Source: Megamerina dolium
Taxonomy: Eukaryota > Arthropoda > Insecta > Diptera > Megamerinidae
DNA length: 64,000 nucleotides
Direction: 5' to 3'
NCBI GenBank assembly: GCA_963854835.1
Contig: OY978530.1
Coordinates: forward strand, 37,495,139-37,559,138
Shown: positions 54,844 through 64,000 of the stretch, piece by piece
How the letters are laid out: the number at the start of each line of letters is the position of its first letter
Position numbering within the stretch: position 1 is the first letter of the stretch
Translations under genes and position numbers: made by a program
Notes under the pieces: model-generated
The model's database searches: none
What the model was told of the DNA's origin: nothing
The model's input: the letters and a program-made list of their open reading frames with translations, nothing else

Positions 54844-55210
54844 GGGCTTAGCCGAATCAGACCTCCTATCTGGGTCCCTTTGCGTCACTCAAATCATATG
54901 TTAATTGTTTGTTTGGTCGCAGAATTCTTCTACTTCCTTCCTTATAATAACTTCACACGTTATTTCAAGAATGTCTTTGTAGGGTATGTTTCACATTCCG
55001 AGTTTATCAATAAATTGGCGACCCAATGTGGATGACACTGGCACACTATGTGCGCCGCTGTCTCTTCCATGCAGAATCTGCAAATGTCAGCATCCTCCCC
55101 TCCAACAAGACCCATCTTGCTGAGGTCGTACCTGAAATTGCCATGCTCAGTTACTAATGCAGTCAACCAGCTTAGATTTAACCGTCCTAGACTGAGAGAT
55201 CTCCCCGATT

Positions 55211-55284
<74 letters not shown>

Positions 55285-55333
55285 GGGCTTAGCCGAATCA
55301 GACCTCCTATCTGGGTCCCTTTGCGTCACTCAA

Positions 55334-55377
<44 letters not shown>

Positions 55378-55380
55378 TAC

Positions 55381-55451
<71 letters not shown>
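54765..55451. repeat. (AT)n arrays alternating with copies of a LINE 3' end
   Basis: (AT)n at 54768-54840; LINE end copy A at 54841-55218; (AT)n at 55219-55280; a 59-bp copy B at 55281-55339; (AT)n at 55340-55451; then the LINE itself. Each copy starts at the same base, TTTAGGGCTTAGCCGAATC, directly after the (AT)n. Copy A extends to 'GAGAGATCTCCCCGATTCACC', exactly 378 bases into the LINE. Confidence 0.9.
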
Positions 55452-55455
<4 letters not shown>

Positions 55456-55571
55456 GGGCTTAGCCGAATCAGACCTCCTATCTGGGTCCCTTTGCGTCAC
55501 TCAAATCATATGTTAATTGTTTGTTTGGTCGCAGAATTCTTCTACTTCCTTCCTTATAATAACTACACACG

Positions 55572-56060
55572 TTATTTCAAGAATGTCTTTGTGGGGTATG
55601 TTTCACATTCCGAGTTTATCAATAAATTGGCGATCCAATGTGGATGACACTGGCACACTATGTGCGCCTCTGTCTCTGCCTCTTCCATGCAGAATCTGCA
55701 AATGTCAGCATCCTCCCCTCCAACAAGACCCATCTTGCTGAGGTCGTACCTGAAATTGCCATGCTCAGTTACTAATGCAGTCAACCAGCTTTGATTTAAC
55801 CGTCCTAGACTGAGAGATCTCCCCGATTCACCTCTTTTTGATAGCCTCAACTAAGCCTTTGCCTGTCTACAAGTTATAAGTTCTCCCATCTCGTGAGATG
55901 GAGTTTCTTTATCCACTCTTCGACCTTAGCCTTCAACGTGCCGTTGCTAAGAGCAAACATTTCTGCTTGATAGAACAATACGTATCTTCCCAAATTCAGA
56001 GTGCATACCAGTCCCAACTCTTTAGAGAAGATTCCAGCACCCGATCTGCCATCCATTAAT
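55572..56060 (-). pseudogene. LINE copy 3: truncated RNase H and CCHC finger
   Basis: 'MDGRSGAGIFSKELG' (about 56050) and 'FYQAEMFALSNG' (about 55965) mark the first two RNase H acidic sites. The third and fourth are missing; after 'EEWIKKLHLTRWENL' the frame stops. The C-terminal part has '[19 protein letters not shown]' (about 55690), a Cys2-His-Cys finger. Confidence 0.75.
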
Positions 56061-56143
56061 GAACCATCTGTAAAAATACTGATGTCATTTTTCTCACATA
56101 CATCATGTGTGAGGCCGTCTTCAATGAGTTGTCTTTGTGACTT

Positions 56144-57160
56144 TTATGTCATCTTCAGCCTACCCATTCCCTCCATTGGCATTTGTGCCTCCTTTACACT
56201 GCTATATAACAGTGACAAGATACCCATGCGCCCTATCTTCGTGCCGAATCCATACCAATTATTGGTTGTCTTCAGACGTAATGCTGTTAATGCCACCGAC
56301 TTCATAATATGCAAGTCCAACGGCAGCAGCTCCAGAGAGACTTCCAATGCTTACACTGAGGCAACACCCGCTTGCCTTTCTGGATCTTGTCACCGACGTG
56401 ACTGTTCCAAATCAGATTGTTATCCAGGATGGCATCTAGATACTTTACTCCCTTGAAGACGTTGATGTTCGATCCAAAAAGCCTAAGGGGGTCTATTGTT
56501 AGCCCTGTCCTCCTTTTGGTAAAGAGTACTGTTTCCGACTTACTAGCATTTATAGAGAGATCTTGTTCCGTGCACCATTCTTCAACCATTTGAGTGCACC
56601 TCTCATGGTATCATAAATAGTGTCCAGGAACTTACCGCTCACCGTTACCACTATGAATACCGATGGTGTGTATGCCTTTTGAGTCCAGAAGCTGGAGTAG
56701 GGAATCGACCGTAATGTTTCAAAGGATGGGCGATAATACGCCTCCCTGTGGACACCCTTTGACTACCCTACGTCTGAGTCTGTAGCTCCATTTTGAAAGT
56801 TTGTTGCCCTTTTCCTCAGCATGCTATCCATCACCTTATAATGGTTGGGCTGACTTCACGAGTAGCAAGAGCCATCGGAAGCTTCTCGAAACCAATCCGA
56901 AGGCACTTTCTATATCCATAAAAGTAGATATAGATATCCCCTCACAAAACTGTTCTCTCTCCGCTACGCGAACGAGTTCGTGCAGAGCCGTTTCAGTGGA
57001 TTTGCCAGCTCTGTAAGCATGCTGACACCTGCTCAGTGGTTTTGTCAGAAGCGTTATCCTTTCCATGTAGTCCACCGGTACTCCCTTTATACATTTTAGT
57101 AGAAAGGAGGTCAAGCTAACCGACCGGAAAGATTTAGCCTCTGAGTGGTCCCTTTTTCTC
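56144..57160 (-). pseudogene. LINE copy 3: reverse transcriptase lacking YADD
   Basis: 'LSRCQHAYRAGKSTETALHE' and 'ISTFMDIESAFGLVSRSF' (first catalytic Asp) are seen at 56836-57114. 'LLDSKGIHTIG' (about 56690) should be followed by YADD, but about ten bases are missing there and the text resumes with 'VVTVSGKF' in another frame (about 56640). 'LSINASKSETVLFTKRR' follows (about 56560), then 'YLDAILDNNLIWNSH'. The lost YADD abolishes catalysis. Confidence 0.8.
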
Positions 57161-57359
57161 GGCTTTGGAAGAAAGACAACCTTAGTCTATCTCCATTGAG
57201 TCAGGATATATCCTGTAGCCAGGCAAGTAGTAAATATTCCTGTCTACCAGAGCTTCCTGGAAAATGCACCTCCATCAGGTATTCCATCGACTCTCCGATT
57301 GTCTCTGTAAAGGATCGATTCGATTTGCGAATTAGTCCCGAATTTGACACCGCGTCCTT

Positions 57360-58291
57360 TTATATAATCCTCTGTAATCTACATACATCGGTCATATTTT
57401 GCATATTTGAGCAGAATTCCATCCACGTTTTTCTTTTATGGTTGCGTAGAGTCTTCTTCAGCTCCCTTTTCTTCTTGGAGTCCCCTCTCATGTGACGATT
57501 AAAAGCCTTCCTTGTCTCCTTTTGCATAGATTCTAGTTTCACATTCCACCATGGAGTGGGATATCCTTTGTCCACTACCCTCAGGAGGCATGAAGCTTCA
57601 ACTGCTTTGATCATGGCTGAGCTGATAGCCCTCGCCTGATACTCAACATCTGCAGTTGTTCTAGGTCTCTTAAACGTCCCTGGCAATAATTCCTCAAGAA
57701 CTTCGCAGTACCTTGTACAATCCATTCGTTTCGGTATCCCTACCATTCTACAGTCGTTCCTATGTTTTTTATCGGACGTCGACGTGCGTCGATAAAGGTC
57801 GGTTCTGTTCTCCTATTAGCGACTTGTAGACCAAATCGGTCTGATCCCTTTCCACCACAGAATCTCACTGGAGCTTCCATCTCTCTTGGAGGTGGTCCCT
57901 CTGAAGAATCGTATGGAAGGTATGCTGATTCGATTATAAATGAACTCGCACCGTCACCTATTCTCACTACTGTGAGATCCGGTGAGCACAAGTTAGACAT
58001 TAGAATCGCACGTATCTCATGTCTAACTAAAATGCATGTCCTCAGATTTACCTCTGTTTGTGGATAAAACAAGGTGGTCTCTTGTGCAGATAGGCCTTTG
58101 ATCCTTCCATGAAGTATCCAGGGCTCCTGAACCAGTGCAATGTCAAGCTCATTCTCATCAAAGCTTGCAGCATCATTGCTGATGCTGCTTTGCTGTGGTG
58201 AATATTGAGTTGACACATTTAGTGGTTCCTGGCGCGGGGACACCTCCCGCCCTAATGGCTTCTTCCTTGCAAAATCTGCCACTAGCCCCAC
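57360..58291 (-). pseudogene. LINE copy 3: endonuclease region with deletions
   Basis: 'LDIALVQEPWILHGRIKGLS' (about 58110-58160) has the catalytic Glu. 'TCILVRHEIRAILMSNLCSP' and 'SSFIIESAYLPYDSSEGPPP' follow. The block that should carry the GSDANAHH motif is lost between 'MEAPVRF' and 'FIDARRRP' (about 57800-57880), and the SDH region is not readable. 'PTPWWNVKLESMQKETRKAF' (57500-57560) is the linker before RT. Confidence 0.7.
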
Positions 58292-58329
58292 GCCGGGAGA
58301 TACGTCTCACCCTTCATACTGCATCTTTC

Positions 58330-59720
58330 TAGAATCGAACGATAGCCGGTTCAAGACCGCAGTTGAGTCTCCCCCCTGCGATCTTGATAGCCTCCGCGTT
58401 CTCCTTACTACACAGCACTCAGCACTGTGAGTAAGGCACCTGTCCTTTCTGCGTCGACAAACTTTTCTGTGTGGATAACACTTTATTTGGAAGTGTCCTA
58501 CACATACGCATTCTAGTGCTGAAGCCTCCTGAGAATGATGTCGCTGGCCACAGCATTGCCATGAGCCACAATCACCATCTTCCTATTTGCAGACAAATGT
58601 GGCAGTTGGGCTGTCACATTTGAGAGTTGCACCCTCCCATAAACCAGTTATGTGCCCCACTGTCTTGCACAGCCATTGCTTGGATTGCTGATTTTTGCAC
58701 CTTAGTAAAATCAATCCGCTCTCAATCGTTGCCCTGCCGACAAATCCAATATCATTGACATCGTCTTCAAGGGAATCTATGGCATCCAACAAAGATACCT
58801 TGAAGGTACTCAGATGAATATCCTACTGGCGCCCCTCTAATGACAAGTCCACGACTCCCATTATGAAGTCTGCTTCCGCTACTTGAGTCTAAGTCTTCCT
58901 CGCCCTGGTGGGCTCGCCCTTTGCCTGCTCATCCCGACATTTAGGCGCTTCGCCAAGACCGCTCAGAGCAGGTGCCGCATGCGAGGCCTGTGAGTTCGCT
59001 GGGTTAACAATCATCAGATTGTCCACCGCGCTCGTCACTAGCCTATGTCCGGGTTTCCCTACCCCGTCGTTCCCAGAGCTACCCTACCCGTGTTAGGCTT
59101 GGGCTTCGAGCCTCTTTTGGAACGACTGTTTGCCTTTATAATTGGCCGTCCTCATCTCCGATCACGTGCCCTTTCCTTTCCCGTGTCTGCGTGAAAGATT
59201 TATCAACCTTCTCAAGGGACGGTTGTCTATCCTTCACAGCATCCACCTCAATTGGCCCTTCCATCGTCTTCGGATGAGGCTCCACAGGCGTTGAACTTTT
59301 CAAAGTGCCTCCGGAGCTATCGCCCCTGAACCTTTTCCCCGAGTTCTCCACTTCCAAGGTCCACTCATTTTGCAGAAGTCCACTGAGGTGTGTCAAGAGC
59401 TGCTCAATGGTCCTCTCTGACGACTTCATGGCCTTTTTACGTTCTCTTTCGCTTCTGCTTCTCCCGTTTCTTCAACTGGATTCGCTCCGCTCTGGAGGCT
59501 CCGTCCACTTCGGTTACATCTGATAATGCTAACGATTCTGCTCCACTAGAAGAGTCTTCTTCCGCATCATCAGATGTTCGGCTCGATATTTTCCGCTGCC
59601 TCCAAACCGGCTTCCCTGCCGACCTGGTGAAACCGTTCCCTTTGTTCAACACCATTGCAGCCGCCGGGTTAGGTCATTCGAGACCCGTTCCGTCCGCTGT
59701 CATTGATGACAGATGCTGTC
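58330..59720 (-). pseudogene. LINE copy 3: ORF1 with zinc-knuckle-like end
   Basis: N-terminal blocks (59437-59655) are Arg/Lys- and Ser-rich ('RIQLKKREKQKRKRT'). 'MKSSERTIEQLLTHLSGLLQ' (59136-59429) follows after a stop. The middle (58583-58792) has 'LRCKNQQSKQWLCKTVGHIT'. Towards 58400 a Cys/His-rich stretch resembles CCHC knuckles in broken frames. This order is usual for ORF1 of RNase H-bearing LINEs. Confidence 0.6.
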
Positions 59721-59940
59721 ATTAGTTTTGGGCTGGCTAAAAGCCTCATTTTCCGCCACCCCCTCCACTACTTATCTAGAAAAATCTTCTCTGATGGGCG
59801 CAATCTTTATTTCTATTATTGTTGGCAAAAGCACAAAAGTAAAAACGTTATCATTTGCTGGCAGATCACGAAGCATGCTAATTATATTACACTACTTCAT
59901 GTTTTTGTCTGACTGACTGGTCACTAGTAATTTTTGACTA

Positions 59941-60156
59941 ACTTAAGAATTATTCTTCAAAGATATAGACAGATGTCACTTGCTTTGTATAACGCTGGAA
60001 TTACAGTTCGGCTTGCGGTACACATAGCGCCAGCAGTTTAGCCACACAGGGGTCGTTGAATCATGGAAAGCAAAAATATGCACTAAAGCGAAAATGTTAT
60101 GACATTAAAATTTGCAACTCTTTAGCTGTATAGCCAAAGGTATATGGTGTCATAAC
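59941..60156 (-). repeat. Errantivirus 3' LTR (candidate)
   Basis: On the minus strand the sequence AAGAAAGAGGGG (a polypurine tract, about 60159-60173) is followed by AGTTATGACACC. Errantivirus LTRs commonly begin AGTTA or similar, and the position just after env fits. The far end near 59941 is not defined. Confidence 0.5.
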
Positions 60157-60167
60157 TCCCCTCTTTC

Positions 60168-61480
60168 TTAATTTAGGAACGTCCCGTTTCTTTCCATTTC
60201 TTTTGACATGTTATTTATCTTATTAATCATATCCTCGTATATTTTTATTTTAGTTTTTATTCTTTTTACTTCACAAACATTATTTAAAGTTTCAAATATA
60301 ATGAAAAAGATATAAGAAAAACATATCAGGAGAAAGGATAAAGTAGAATGAACTATCGGTTGCCTTAGATCTTCCTTAGAACTTTCTAAATATTTCACAT
60401 CATAATTGCTTGGTTTATTAGTTTTCAGGAAGTGTATTATAAGTTACATTATCAGTTTTTGTCACATTATCGAAAGTTAATAAACTCCTTTGAGTATTTG
60501 TTCATCCACAATATGTTCTCCTCAAACTAAGATTACTCCATCTTTTATTACGTCTAAGTCCTTATTTTTTCTTTAATTTTGGCACAATTTCCTTTAATAT
60601 TATTTAATATATTCGACAAGCATTTTTTTTTGTGAGTTAATCTGCAAAAATTTGCATTAAGTTCGGGCTTACAAACTTCAACATTAAAAAATGTATTTAC
60701 ACAATTAACGATTTTCTTTTCAATTAACAATTTTCCATCATTTTGCGATATTGGTCTTGCTTCATAAAGTGTAAAGTTTTTTTGAATTAGTGGGTATTTT
60801 ACGTAAACTATTATTACATCTTTGTTTTGTAATATCCTTATTTTGAAACATCGTGGTCGGTAATTTCTTGTACTTCCTTTAGATTAAGGATTGCCGAGTT
60901 CAAAATACCTATTTTGAATTCGGCAATTAAGGTTTGTATAATGTTCTGTAGTTCAGCGATCATACGTCTATTTTGGTACCCAGTCATTAGGGAAACCTGT
61001 AAGTTATTTTCTGTGCTTTTTAAAGAATGGTTCAATTCAGAAATAGCTTTAAATATTGCAGTTAGTCAAACTTTGTCTATTATTATTTTCTAAACTGTTC
61101 CTAATTCGTTTATACCCTTTTTGTCTTATAGTTTTTTATAGTTTAAAGTTTATAGTATCGAAAAAGTTTTGTTTTTTGTTTAACATTTCTTTAGTTTCCA
61201 TCATAAAATTTGAGAAATACGTCAGCTTCGTAGTATGGTATATGTCGCCAAATTGTTCATATATAATTGCTTCTGCGTTATGAACTAAACGTAGTCATCA
61301 CCAGTATAATCAATTATTTCAGCCGAGAGGATTTTGGAAAATGTAATTATGATGATGAGCAGCATCTTCTGAAAACATTTGAATATATTTTATGGCTTAA
61401 TATTATCTTTATGAATTATTCTATCCATATTTTGTATGATAACCTTATTACTTGAATCTTGTTTGATTTTTTGTTTTTTA
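60168..61480 (-). pseudogene. Errantivirus env-like gene (degraded)
   Basis: Several minus-strand pieces (60168-60398, about 60440-60830, 60838-61035 and leftover pieces to 61480) resemble the envelope gene of insect endogenous retroviruses of the gypsy/17.6 group. In active relatives it makes a membrane glycoprotein that mediates entry. The C-terminal piece holds one hydrophobic segment of about 20 residues (complement of about 60295-60355) followed by a basic tail, as expected for the anchor. Many stops and shifts break it, so no product is expected. It lies directly upstream of the LTR and downstream of integrase, the normal order. Confidence 0.65.
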
Positions 61481-61489
61481 TACCTAGGG

Positions 61490-61978
61490 CTCAACTTGTT
61501 ACGTTGGCAAATGAGTGTTTCGTAAACACAGTCATTTGGTTGGTAGTTCTTTTGTCTTGTTAGGAACATTTCTTTTCAGCATATTAGATTGGCGCTTTCT
61601 CAAATTGGATTCTAAGTGGCGATGAGGTTTCTTATTGTACAGGATTTCGAATGGTTTTTCATTCGTTACTGAATGTATGGCTTTATTATATTGTTGAACG
61701 GCTCTATAAATTGCCTCTAATTAAATGGAATTCGCTTTTCATGCGATTTCAAAAATGGTTGAATGAACGCGTTCGATTTGTTCATTTGTTGAACTGTGCC
61801 TAGGGTTACAGAAAAAAAGTACTATTCCTAATCTTCGCATTAAGCTTTTAAACTGTTTTTTACGATCATCAAATATTGGGTGGCAGAGTTCAAACGAGGT
61901 CGTACGAGCTGTCAAGATGAACACCATAGTGGTCGACCAATGGAGGTGGCCACGCCAGAAACTGTTAAGAAAATTCAT
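61490..61978 (-). pseudogene. Errantivirus integrase end, split by a mariner
   Basis: 61739-61870 includes 'LMRRLGIVLFFCNPRHSS' and 'EQIERVHST', the third catalytic block (Glu) of a gypsy integrase. The C-terminal part continues to 61490. Right of about 61874 the sequence changes abruptly to a plus-strand mariner, so the N-terminal integrase is not seen in this place. Confidence 0.7.
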
Positions 61979-62800
61979 AAAATGGTATTGGATGATCGCC
62001 GGCTGAAGGTGCGCGAGCTAGGTGAAATTACAGGCATTTTAAAAAGTGCTATACGTCGTATATTGACCGAAAATTTGGAGATGAAAAAGCTGTGTGCAAC
62101 ATGGGTGCCGCGTTTGCTTACAATAGAACAAAAGCAACGTCGTGAAGATGTTCTGTAGAGTGTTTGGCGATGTTTATAGAGAGTAATATAGCCGAGTTTG
62201 CGTAGACACTTGGATGAGACATGTGTCCACCACTTCACACCTGAGACAAAGGAGCAGTCAAAAGAGTGTACTGAAAGGAGAGAATCGTGCCCAAGAAGGC
62301 GAAGACAGTTTAATCTGCAGGCAAGGTTATTGCGTCTGTTTTTTAGGATGCACGTGGGATCAGTTTTATTGATTATCTTCAAAAAGGAAAAACAATCAAC
62401 GGTGTGCATTATGCTAATTTGTTGCAGCATATAAGTGATGAAATTACAGAAAAAAGGCCGCATTTGGCGAAAAGGAAAGTGTTGTTTCATAAAGACAATG
62501 CACCAGTTCACACATCCGCTATTGCGATGGCCAAAATCAATGAGTTAAAGCTTGAATTGGTTCAACACACACTTTATTCGCCAGATTTAGGTCCTTCGGA
62601 TTATTTTCTATATCCAAATTTGAAAAAATGGCTTGGTGGTAGAAGATTTGCAAATAATGAACAGGTGGAGTCTGCGGTAGACGCCTATTTTAATGAGCTA
62701 GACACTTCATACTATAAACAGGGTATCAAAGCTATGGAATATCGTTGGGAAAAGTGTGTAGAGCTAAAAAGAGATTATGTTGAGAAATAACGAAAAATTT
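61874..62800 (+). pseudogene. Mariner (irritans-like, DD34D) transposase, 5'-truncated
   Basis: The open frame 61880-62158 begins inside the HTH region ('MAEFKRGRTSCQDEHHSGRP') and continues 'VKKIHKMVLDDRRLKVREL' and 'KLCATWVPRLLTIEQKQRR'. After shifts, 'DETCVHHFTPETKEQ' (first Asp; 62208-62255) is seen, then 62404-62790 with 'VLFHKDNAPVHTS' (second Asp) and 'YSPDLGPSDYFLYPNLKKW' (third). I count 34 residues between second and third Asp. The natural C-terminus 'KRDYVEK' and stop are present at 62790. The 5' end and left terminal repeat are missing. Confidence 0.85.
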
Positions 62801-62844
62801 GCTCAAATTTGTTGTGTTTTCTTTGTTAGGTCGGGTAGATCTGG

Positions 62845-63100
62845 GACCGCCCTCACATTGCAATAGTACACAATTTCCATTCGTCAATATAACTTGCCTT
62901 TTACACAATATAATTTTTATTCGTCAATGTAACTTTTCTTTTATACAATACAATTTTTATTCTACAGTATAACATTTCTTTTACACAATAGCATTCTTGT
63001 TAGTCAATGTAACTTTTCTTTTACACAATATAATTTTTATTCTAGAATTTAGCTGGTTTATTCAATATAATATTTCTTCGACAATTTAACTGGATTACAC
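62845..63100. repeat. 40-bp tandem repeat
   Basis: Units start at 62881, 62921, 62961, 63001 and 63041 with exact 40-base spacing. The consensus includes TCGTCAATGTAAC and CTTTTACACAATATAATTT. It decays on both sides. It may belong to the LTR or leader of a retroelement. Confidence 0.85.
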
Positions 63101-63489
63101 AATGTGATATTTTTTATCTCAACCTTGTAAACGTTATCTTATCCACAGCAGTTCTACTACATATTTTTAACACACACTCTTCCAAATCACTATATAATCT
63201 ACTTATCTTAACTAACTAGATTTCAGAAGTTCTCTTAGTTCATTTGGTCTAATTTTACAGTTTTACCTCGTTCTTGAATACAGAAATTCTGAAGAAATTG
63301 CAATTTCTTCAGTAAATCAATTCTTTGCCATCTTTCAGAAGGTTATCGTTATTATTTCTTTTTTGTTTTTATGCTTTAAATATTACGCATGATGTCAAGT
63401 GGATAATTTCGTTGAAAATCGATGATTGTTGGAGTTACGGCTAAAGATATAGTCGCTGTGAAGTTGCTCTGTGGCGACTGAATAGTTAT
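63101..63489. other. AT-rich stretch without a recognised gene
   Basis: No frame or repeat was recognised. Confidence 0.4.
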
Positions 63490-64000
63490 GATCACGCTGG
63501 AGTTGACAGTGAGTTCTGAATCTCCAATATCTGAAACTGCTAAAGATGATTTAGATTTTTGTACATTGTAACTGGTTAGCGAGTCTCTTCGTTATGAAAT
63601 TAAGCTGTGAAGCATAATCCAGAATGGCGCGACATGGCACGAGCGAACCAATGCTGTTGCGAATTAAAACAACGGCAGTTGCAAAGAGCACACATTCATT
63701 AAAGCTAGCATTTGGATTAGGACAAGTTGTTGCTTGCTGTCATTGCAACAAGTGCTGCTTGCTGCGCTAGACTAGGTAAGCTTTCAGATGAGACCGGACT
63801 TGTCTAGTCTTGTTGATTAAAATACAGTATCGTGTGGTGCATCAGTAATCGCCGGCAACATGCTGATGACTTGCACTGCTGCACTTGATGGCCTGGTTGA
63901 AGGCAATTTATGCACAATTGAGCTTTCTTAGCTTCCTTACAGCGGTCATTCGGACTTAGATGCCGAAAGCTGGACAGGAATAGACGACGTAGTAATGCTT
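63490..64000 (-). pseudogene. BEL/Pao fragment F (gag knuckle and protease)
   Basis: Minus-strand translation gives 'LCINCLQPGHQVQQCKSSAC' (about 63860-63920), a CCHC knuckle, and further left 'CRAILDYASQLNFITKRLAN' (about 63580-63640), the BEL protease region where a Gly after the catalytic Asp has changed. A frame change separates them near 63720. The fragment runs off the right edge of the window. Confidence 0.75.

Larger units (their letters stand above)
55452..59940 (-). mobile_element. RNase H-bearing LINE (copy 3), internally deleted
   Basis: Minus strand: the C-terminal finger (55572-55850) is followed to the right by an RNase H start, RT, endonuclease and ORF1 to about 59940. It is another member of the LOA/R1/I-type group but distinct from copies 1 and 2. 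Deletions in RNase H, RT and the endonuclease make it inactive. Its 3' end joins (AT)n arrays; no target duplication was found. Confidence 0.8.

Noticed and set aside
62881..63080. CRISPR array
   Set aside because: The 40-bp units are contiguous without spacers and the window is eukaryotic.

Overview
This 64 kb window is eukaryotic repeat-rich DNA, most likely from a dipteran insect and possibly a tephritid fruit fly. That assignment is an inference from the mix of element families: BEL/Pao, mdg3/micropia-like and 17.6-like Ty3/gypsy, an errantivirus with env, RTE-type and RNase H-bearing LINEs, a DD41D rosa-type element, mariners, and long (AT)n tracts. I found no intact host gene, tRNA or rRNA gene, CRISPR array or bacterial operon. 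Nearly every long reading frame is a piece of a transposable element, and almost all carry stops, frameshifts or deletions.

Layout. 0-1 kb: BEL/Pao scrap. 2-7 kb: a tandem mdg3/micropia-like gypsy arrangement in which two internal regions flank one LTR (3559-3976). 7-12 kb: RTE-type LINE scraps and a BEL element whose gag is split by a 5'-truncated RTE copy with a 13-bp target duplication. 13.1 kb: a tRNA-derived SINE. 14-16 kb: a gypsy gag preceded by a degenerate RING-like reading frame and a tRNA-Lys type primer site. 16.9-18.4 kb: a complete rosa-type (DD41D) transposon with terminal repeats. 19.0-24.1 kb: a near full-length LINE with a 12-bp target duplication. 26.2-31 kb: a second related LINE. 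31.6-36.7 kb: a dispersed repeat joined to a ~65-bp minisatellite, invaded by a MITE with perfect 37-bp inverted repeats, a LINE and a SINE. 37-47.6 kb: BEL and 17.6-like scraps with an apparently identical 697-bp direct duplication, plus a mariner-derived MITE. 48.1-49.4 kb: a mariner. 50-54.7 kb: an RTE copy and a plus-strand gypsy. 54.7-60 kb: a third LINE whose 3' end is repeated between (AT)n arrays. 60-64 kb: errantivirus env and integrase, a mariner inside that integrase, a 40-bp tandem array and a final BEL scrap.

The overall signal is orientation. About 12 of 13 LTR-retrotransposon fragments, and most LINEs and DNA transposons, lie on the minus strand and are nested in one another. 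A plus-strand precursor crossing the window would be antisense to most of them, as in a one-strand piRNA cluster such as Drosophila flamenco. That is a hypothesis; the sequence alone cannot show transcription.
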